Positions 60,611 through 64,000 of a stretch of DNA of 64,000 nucleotides are shown one piece after another. This stretch comes from DUQX01 sp050948825 (lineage in GTDB: Bacteria; Bacillota; Dethiobacteria; DTU022; UBA8154), in contig JBMNEO010000003.1 in NCBI GenBank assembly GCA_050948825.1, forward strand, positions 248,001 through 312,000. Direction: 5' to 3'. Position 1 is the first letter of the stretch. Each line of letters opens with the position of its first letter. The notes below the pieces were generated by a model. That model did no database searches. It saw only the letters and a program-made list of their open reading frames with translations, and was not told the origin of the DNA. The position numbers were made by a program, and so were the translations under genes.

Positions 60611-60910
60611 CAGTTCCTCCTTGTTTCTGAAACCAACTATGGTTTCCACCGGCTCCCCGTTTTTAAAAAGCATCATGGTTGGAATGCTCATAATACCATA
60701 ACGTGAAGCAATATCGGCATTTTCATCGACATTGACCTTCACAACCTTGACCCTTCCCTCATAATCACCGGCAATCTCTTCCAGAACCGGTGCAACCATC
60801 CTGCAGGGTCCGCACCAGGATGCCCAAAAATCTACCAGTACCGGCCCGCCGGCATTTAATACCTCCTCGTTAAATTGCTGATCGCCTACATCAAGGGGTT
60901 TTGCAGCCAT
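60584..60910 (-). CDS. trxA: thioredoxin
   Basis: 108 residues from the ATG at 60908-60910, standard length. Active site WCGPC at residues 32-36 within VLVDFWASWCGPCRM, the cis-Pro loop MSIPTMMLF and the buried Asp of LVDFWA. It reduces disulfides using electrons from the thioredoxin reductase encoded 66 bases upstream. Its strong GGAGG lies 42 bases before the ATG with a hairpin between. The frame also opens from a TTG at 60917-60919. Confidence 0.96.
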   Translation of the reverse strand: MAAKPLDVGDQQFNEEVLNAGGPVLVDFWASWCGPCRMVAPVLEEIAGDYEGRVKVVKVNVDENADIASRYGIMSIPTMMLFKNGEPVETIVGFRNKEELSSILEQSL

Positions 60911-60917
60911 TTTTTTC

Positions 60918-60949
60918 AACCTGGTTTAATTTGGATCAAAGACCAGGCT
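60918..60949 (-). other. hairpin between the trxA ribosome site and start codon
   Basis: AGCCTGGT (60942-60949) and ACCAGGTT (60918-60925) form an 8-bp stem with one G-U pair and a 16-base loop. The Shine-Dalgarno AAGGAGG (60953-60959) lies just before it. When folded, only about ten bases separate Shine-Dalgarno and ATG. Confidence 0.6.
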
Positions 60950-60976
60950 GCACCTCCTTCCATAATCATTTATTTA

Positions 60977-61906
60977 TTACTCAAGGTGCCTGACAGCCAT
61001 CATAGCTGCAACAGCACCATCAGCAGCCGCAGTGATTACCTGGCGTAGAAATTTTCTGCGGACATCGCCCGCAGCAAAAAGCCCCGGAACCGGCGTTTCC
61101 ATTTCCTCGCTGGTAATAATATAACCCTGGGGATCTTTTTCTACTCCTTTTAAAAAGCTTGTATTGGGAATGCGTCCCACGTATAAAAAAACGCCATCTA
61201 CAGGCAACTCTGCAGTGGTCGAATCTTTAACGTTTTTGATTATCAATGTTGTTAGATTCTGGTTCCCTTTAAATTCTTTGACTACGGTATCCCATAAAAA
61301 TTTTACCTTCGGATGCCCGAGTATTTGTTTTTGAAGCGCGGATACCGCTCTTAATTCGTCTCTTCGGTGAATAAGAACTACCTCGCGTGCAAACCTGGTC
61401 AGGTAAAGAGCTTCTTTTACAGCAGAATCGCCCCCGCCTACAACAGCAACTTTCTTTTCGCGAAAAAAGAAACCATCACATGTAGCGCAAAAGGATATAC
61501 CTCTTCCCCTGTACTTTTCCTCACCGGGAACTCCCAAAAGGCGTGGTGATGTTCCCGTGGCTAAGATTATAGTACGGCTGTAAAAATCGCCACGGGAAGT
61601 AGAAACCCTTTTAACGTCTCCTTCCGCATCCACTTCATCTATAGCAGCAGAAATGATCTCCGCCCCAAAACGGACGGCCTGCTGTTCTAAAAGCTGTCCG
61701 AATTCTGCTCCGCTTATGCCCTGGGGGAATCCCGGATAGTTCTCCAATTGATCTGTAGCAGCTATCTCCCCTCCGGCAACCATATGCTCCAGAACAAGCG
61801 TGCTTAGATTTGCCCGCCCGGCGTATATCGCCGCGGTTAACCCGGCAGGCCCCGCACCGAGTATAACCAGGTCATAAATTTTATTATTGCCCGTTATGGG
61901 GTGCAA
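60977..61906 (-). CDS. trxB: thioredoxin reductase
   Basis: 309 residues from the TTG at 61904-61906 (AGGAG eight bases upstream), giving a normal N-terminus before IYDLVILGAGPAGLTAAIYAG. The redox-active CATC (SFCATCDGFF), the NADPH site VAVVGGGDSAVKEALYL and the C-terminal FAD motif GLFAAGDVRRKF are intact. The frame is open to 62017 but that part is not typical. Operon with trxA. Confidence 0.96.
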   Translation of the reverse strand: MHPITGNNKIYDLVILGAGPAGLTAAIYAGRANLSTLVLEHMVAGGEIAATDQLENYPGFPQGISGAEFGQLLEQQAVRFGAEIISAAIDEVDAEGDVKRVSTSRGDFYSRTIILATGTSPRLLGVPGEEKYRGRGISFCATCDGFFFREKKVAVVGGGDSAVKEALYLTRFAREVVLIHRRDELRAVSALQKQILGHPKVKFLWDTVVKEFKGNQNLTTLIIKNVKDSTTAELPVDGVFLYVGRIPNTSFLKGVEKDPQGYIITSEEMETPVPGLFAAGDVRRKFLRQVITAAADGAVAAMMAVRHLE

Positions 61907-62067
61907 TTCCACTACTCCTTTCCAGTCTTCTTTTCCATTAATTTTACCAAACGGATCCTTTAAAAGCAAATTAAAGAAAAAAAATATTATACAAGCCTGC
62001 CAACCCATATTGTTCAAGATTCATTAGATTTATTTTGGTTATATTTTTCCTTTTAAATAATTTGTGA

Positions 62068-62073
62068 TATAAT
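62068..62073 (+). promoter_or_regulatory. extended -10 promoter of the NifU-like gene
   Basis: TGATATAAT (TG at 62065-62066, TATAAT at 62068-62073) is an extended -10 box; no good -35 was seen at 17 bases. It faces the NifU-like gene on the plus strand, diverging from trxB. Confidence 0.65.
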
Positions 62074-62110
62074 GGGAAAGGTAAAATAGAAAAAGGAGGA
62101 TTTATATCCT

Positions 62111-62332
62111 ATGAAAGAAAAGGTTCAGGAAGCTTTACAAAAAATACGCCCCTCCTTACAGGCAGATGGTGGCGATGTAGTTCTCATCGATGTAGGCGAT
62201 GACGGCATTGTTAAGGTACAGCTCACAGGAGCCTGCGGAGGGTGCCCCATGGCCACGATGACATTAAAGCAAGGAATTGAGCGCCTGCTAAAAAAAGAGG
62301 TCCCGGGGGTAAAAGAAGTAGTCTCCGTATAA
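62111..62332 (+). CDS. NifU-like Fe-S scaffold (C-terminal domain protein)
   Basis: 73 residues, a single NifU C-terminal domain. It has IRPSLQADGGDVVLIDV, then the cluster-binding CGGCPMATMTLKQGIE. Such proteins hold or pass on 4Fe-4S clusters. Strong ribosome site AAAGGAGG but 15 bases before the ATG. Fe-S assembly would be in demand for the CODH/ACS proteins encoded nearby. Confidence 0.93.
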   Translation: MKEKVQEALQKIRPSLQADGGDVVLIDVGDDGIVKVQLTGACGGCPMATMTLKQGIERLLKKEVPGVKEVVSV

Positions 62333-62416
62333 ATGTTGAATAAGCCCTTTTCGATAAAAACAATTTCTTTAAAAGCAACCTCTTAAAAAAAGCTCAATGC
62401 CAGATTTTCAGGAGAT

Positions 62417-62448
62417 GAAAAACCGGCCAAGATTGACCGGTCTTTTCA
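62417..62448 (+). terminator. weak terminator after the NifU-like gene
   Basis: Stem core ACCGG / CCGGT (62422-62426 and 62437-62441) extended by A-T pairs across one mismatch, followed by CTTTTC. It precedes thiI by about 40 bases. Confidence 0.5.
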
Positions 62449-62485
62449 TTTAAGCTAACAAACCCCAAAAGGGAGTATGCCCGTT

Positions 62486-63685
62486 ATGAACAGCCTGCTG
62501 CTGGTCCGCTATGGAGAAATTGCCCTAAAAGGCAAAAACAGGCCCTTTTTTGAAAAAAAACTACTCCGGAATATCCAGGATGCCCTCCAAGGCCTGGATC
62601 CTTTTGAAGTTCTTTTTCAGCGAGGGCGCTATTTTATTAAAGTAAACGCAGAAAATTTATTACCTGCTCAGCGAAGACTGCAAAGGGTGTTCGGCATTGT
62701 TTCAATCAGCCCGGTAACCCGGTCAGATTTAGATCTTGATGAAATATGCAAAAGCGCCCTGGAGACGATTAAAGATAATTATGTCCCGGGAATGACATTT
62801 AAAGTGAATACCCGCCGGGCCAATAAGAAATTCCCTTATACTTCTCCCGAGGTAAGCAGCGCTGTTGGTGCATACCTTTTAAAAAGCAACCTCCATTTAA
62901 AGGTTGATGTTCACCAGCCGGAAACCGCTATACATATCGATATAAGGGGAAAAGAGGCCTATCTGTACTCGCGCATCATTTACGGTTTGGGAGGGCTCCC
63001 CGTAGGGGTTGCAGGCAGGGGACTATTATTGCTATCCGGAGGCATAGACAGCCCTGTGGCCGGTTGGCTGGCGTTAAAAAGGGGAGTTGAAATCGAAGCT
63101 CTTCATTTTCACAGCCCTCCTTTTACAGGGGATGGTGCGCTGAATAAGGTCAGGGACCTCTGTCGTACGTTATCTTCTTATGGAGGAAAAATCACCCTTC
63201 ACCTGGCCCCTTTTACAGATATTCAAAAGGAACTCCGGCTGAACTGCCCGGAGACAATGTTGATTACGCTCATGCGCAGGGCAATGTTCCGTATCGCAGA
63301 AAGGTTAGCTGTGAAAAGAAACATTCCGGCTCTTTTCACAGGGGAGAGTCTGGGGCAGGTTGCCAGCCAGACGCTGGAAAACATCGCTGCCATAAACGCT
63401 GTGATAAATATCCCTGTTCTTCGCCCATTGATCGGTTTCGACAAAGAAGAGATTATTGATATTGCCCGGAAAATAAATTCCTATCCCGTTTCCATAAGGC
63501 CTTTTGAAGATTGCTGCACCCTGTTCGTTCCCCAGCACCCGGTAACCAGGCCGCAGCTAAGAGAGCTTGAAAAGGCTGAAAAAAATATTTCCCTTGAAGA
63601 ATTAACCGAATACTGCCTGGAGAACATAGAGAGTAGAACTATCACATCATCTAGCACAGGGGGGCAGGATAATGCAGCCGGATGA
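62486..63685 (+). CDS. thiI: tRNA 4-thiouridine synthase ThiI
   Basis: 399 residues from the ATG at 62486 (GGGAG ten bases upstream; an ATG at 62477 is too close). N-terminal ferredoxin-like domain (LLLVRYGEIALKGKNRPFFEK in part), THUMP domain and a PP-loop ATPase (LLLLSGGIDSPVAGW). No rhodanese domain is present; this is the short form. It uses sulfur from a cysteine desulfurase, whose gene overlaps its end by 14 bases, to thiolate tRNA U8. Confidence 0.95.
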   Translation: MNSLLLVRYGEIALKGKNRPFFEKKLLRNIQDALQGLDPFEVLFQRGRYFIKVNAENLLPAQRRLQRVFGIVSISPVTRSDLDLDEICKSALETIKDNYVPGMTFKVNTRRANKKFPYTSPEVSSAVGAYLLKSNLHLKVDVHQPETAIHIDIRGKEAYLYSRIIYGLGGLPVGVAGRGLLLLSGGIDSPVAGWLALKRGVEIEALHFHSPPFTGDGALNKVRDLCRTLSSYGGKITLHLAPFTDIQKELRLNCPETMLITLMRRAMFRIAERLAVKRNIPALFTGESLGQVASQTLENIAAINAVINIPVLRPLIGFDKEEIIDIARKINSYPVSIRPFEDCCTLFVPQHPVTRPQLRELEKAEKNISLEELTEYCLENIESRTITSSSTGGQDNAAG

Positions 63686-64000
63686 AGTATACCTGGACAA
63701 CAGCGCCACTACCCGCCCTTATCCCGAGATAAGCAAAGAAGTACAGCGCATTATGCTTGAAGAATACGGAAACCCTTCTTCCCTGCATCGCAAAGGCAGC
63801 GAAGGAGAACGGATCCTTCAATCATCCCGTCAGATGCTTGCGGAAATTTTAGACGTCAATGGCAGCGAGATAATCTTTACTTCCGGGGGAACAGAATCCA
63901 ACAATATGGCAGTCCAGGGGATTGCACGCCGTTACCGGAAACGCGGCAACCACCTCATCACTACGGCCATCGAGCACTCTTCAGTATTAGAACCCTTTAA
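63672..64000 (+). CDS. cysteine desulfurase, NifS/IscS type (partial, runs off the window)
   Basis: The first 109 residues are visible from the ATG at 63672. Family features include VYLDNSATTRPYPEI, NPSSLHRKG, FTSGGTESNNMAVQG and the PLP-region His in TTAIEHSSVLEP. The enzyme would supply sulfur for ThiI and possibly for Fe-S clusters. It overlaps the end of thiI, so the pair is likely coupled. The active-site Cys and PLP Lys are beyond the window. Confidence 0.93.
   Translation, partial: MQPDEVYLDNSATTRPYPEISKEVQRIMLEEYGNPSSLHRKGSEGERILQSSRQMLAEILDVNGSEIIFTSGGTESNNMAVQGIARRYRKRGNHLITTAIEHSSVLEPF

Noticed and set aside
60917..60940. Leader peptide frame (TTG ATC CAA ...) ahead of trxA
   Set aside because: Seven codons, start 13 bases from the Shine-Dalgarno. 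The hairpin explains the arrangement better.
1..64000. CRISPR arrays, insertion sequences, integrases or prophage genes
   Set aside because: No regularly spaced repeats and no transposase, integrase or phage protein were found in the frames read.

Overview
The window looks like chromosome from a spore-forming, Gram-positive anaerobe of the class Clostridia. The signs are the sporulation sigma factor SigH, CotF-like coat proteins, the ctsR-mcsA-mcsB-clpC stress operon, the L27-processing protease Prp and a T-box leader on cysS. A Wood-Ljungdahl (CODH/acetyl-CoA synthase) operon points to an acetogen or a syntrophic acetate or amino-acid oxidiser. The species is not identified, and any link to the Thermacetogenium/Syntrophaceticus/Moorella group is inference. 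Nearly all genes lie on the minus strand. Translation starts are often TTG.

Layout, left to right. 0-2.7 kb: nadD (partial), obgE, rpmA, prp, rplU with promoter and leader. 2.7-5.3 kb: a sugar nucleotidyltransferase fused to a degenerate phosphomannomutase domain. 5.4-5.9 kb: two small coat-like genes (+). 5.9-16 kb: tRNA-Gly, sigH, rae1, rlmB, cysS with its T-box, a membrane protein, ispF, ispD, yacL, carD, an unknown Cys-rich gene (+) and radA. 16-22.5 kb: nfo and pyrimidine genes (pyrF, D, K, C, B) plus a DUF3786-type gene. 22.5-25.6 kb: an M23 peptidase (+), a TPR/HTH protein and yhaM. 25.7-35.9 kb: metF, metV, acsE, acsD, acsC, acsB, acsA, cooC. 36.2-46.1 kb: two complete Liv-type branched-chain amino-acid ABC transporters. 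46.3-51.3 kb: clpC, mcsB, mcsA, ctsR with promoter and CtsR operator. 51.4-57.2 kb: a zinc-ribbon protein, an M24 peptidase and a three-subunit molybdenum hydroxylase. 57.5-60.3 kb: an NHEJ cluster (LigD-type polymerase, ATP-dependent ligase, Ku). 60.5-64 kb: trxA, trxB and, on +, a NifU-like gene, thiI and a partial cysteine desulfurase.

Two layers of organisation stand out. The ctsR-mcsA-mcsB-clpC / radA-yacL-ispD-ispF-cysS-rlmB-rae1-sigH string, contiguous in Bacillus subtilis, is split between clpC and radA by about 30 kb holding the pyrimidine, Wood-Ljungdahl and Liv genes. Within that block the methyl-branch genes (metF, metV, acsE), the corrinoid protein (acsC, acsD) and the carbonyl branch (acsA, acsB, cooC) form one operon.

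Main anomalies: acsA carries nine separate +1 insertions within about 1 kb, and the NHEJ ligase carries one more in a homopolymer. The mutase domain of the nucleotidyltransferase has lost its catalytic motifs. sigH overlaps the tRNA-Gly gene. trxA has a Shine-Dalgarno sequence set apart from its start by a hairpin. Short tandem repeats begin at or just beyond several stop codons.
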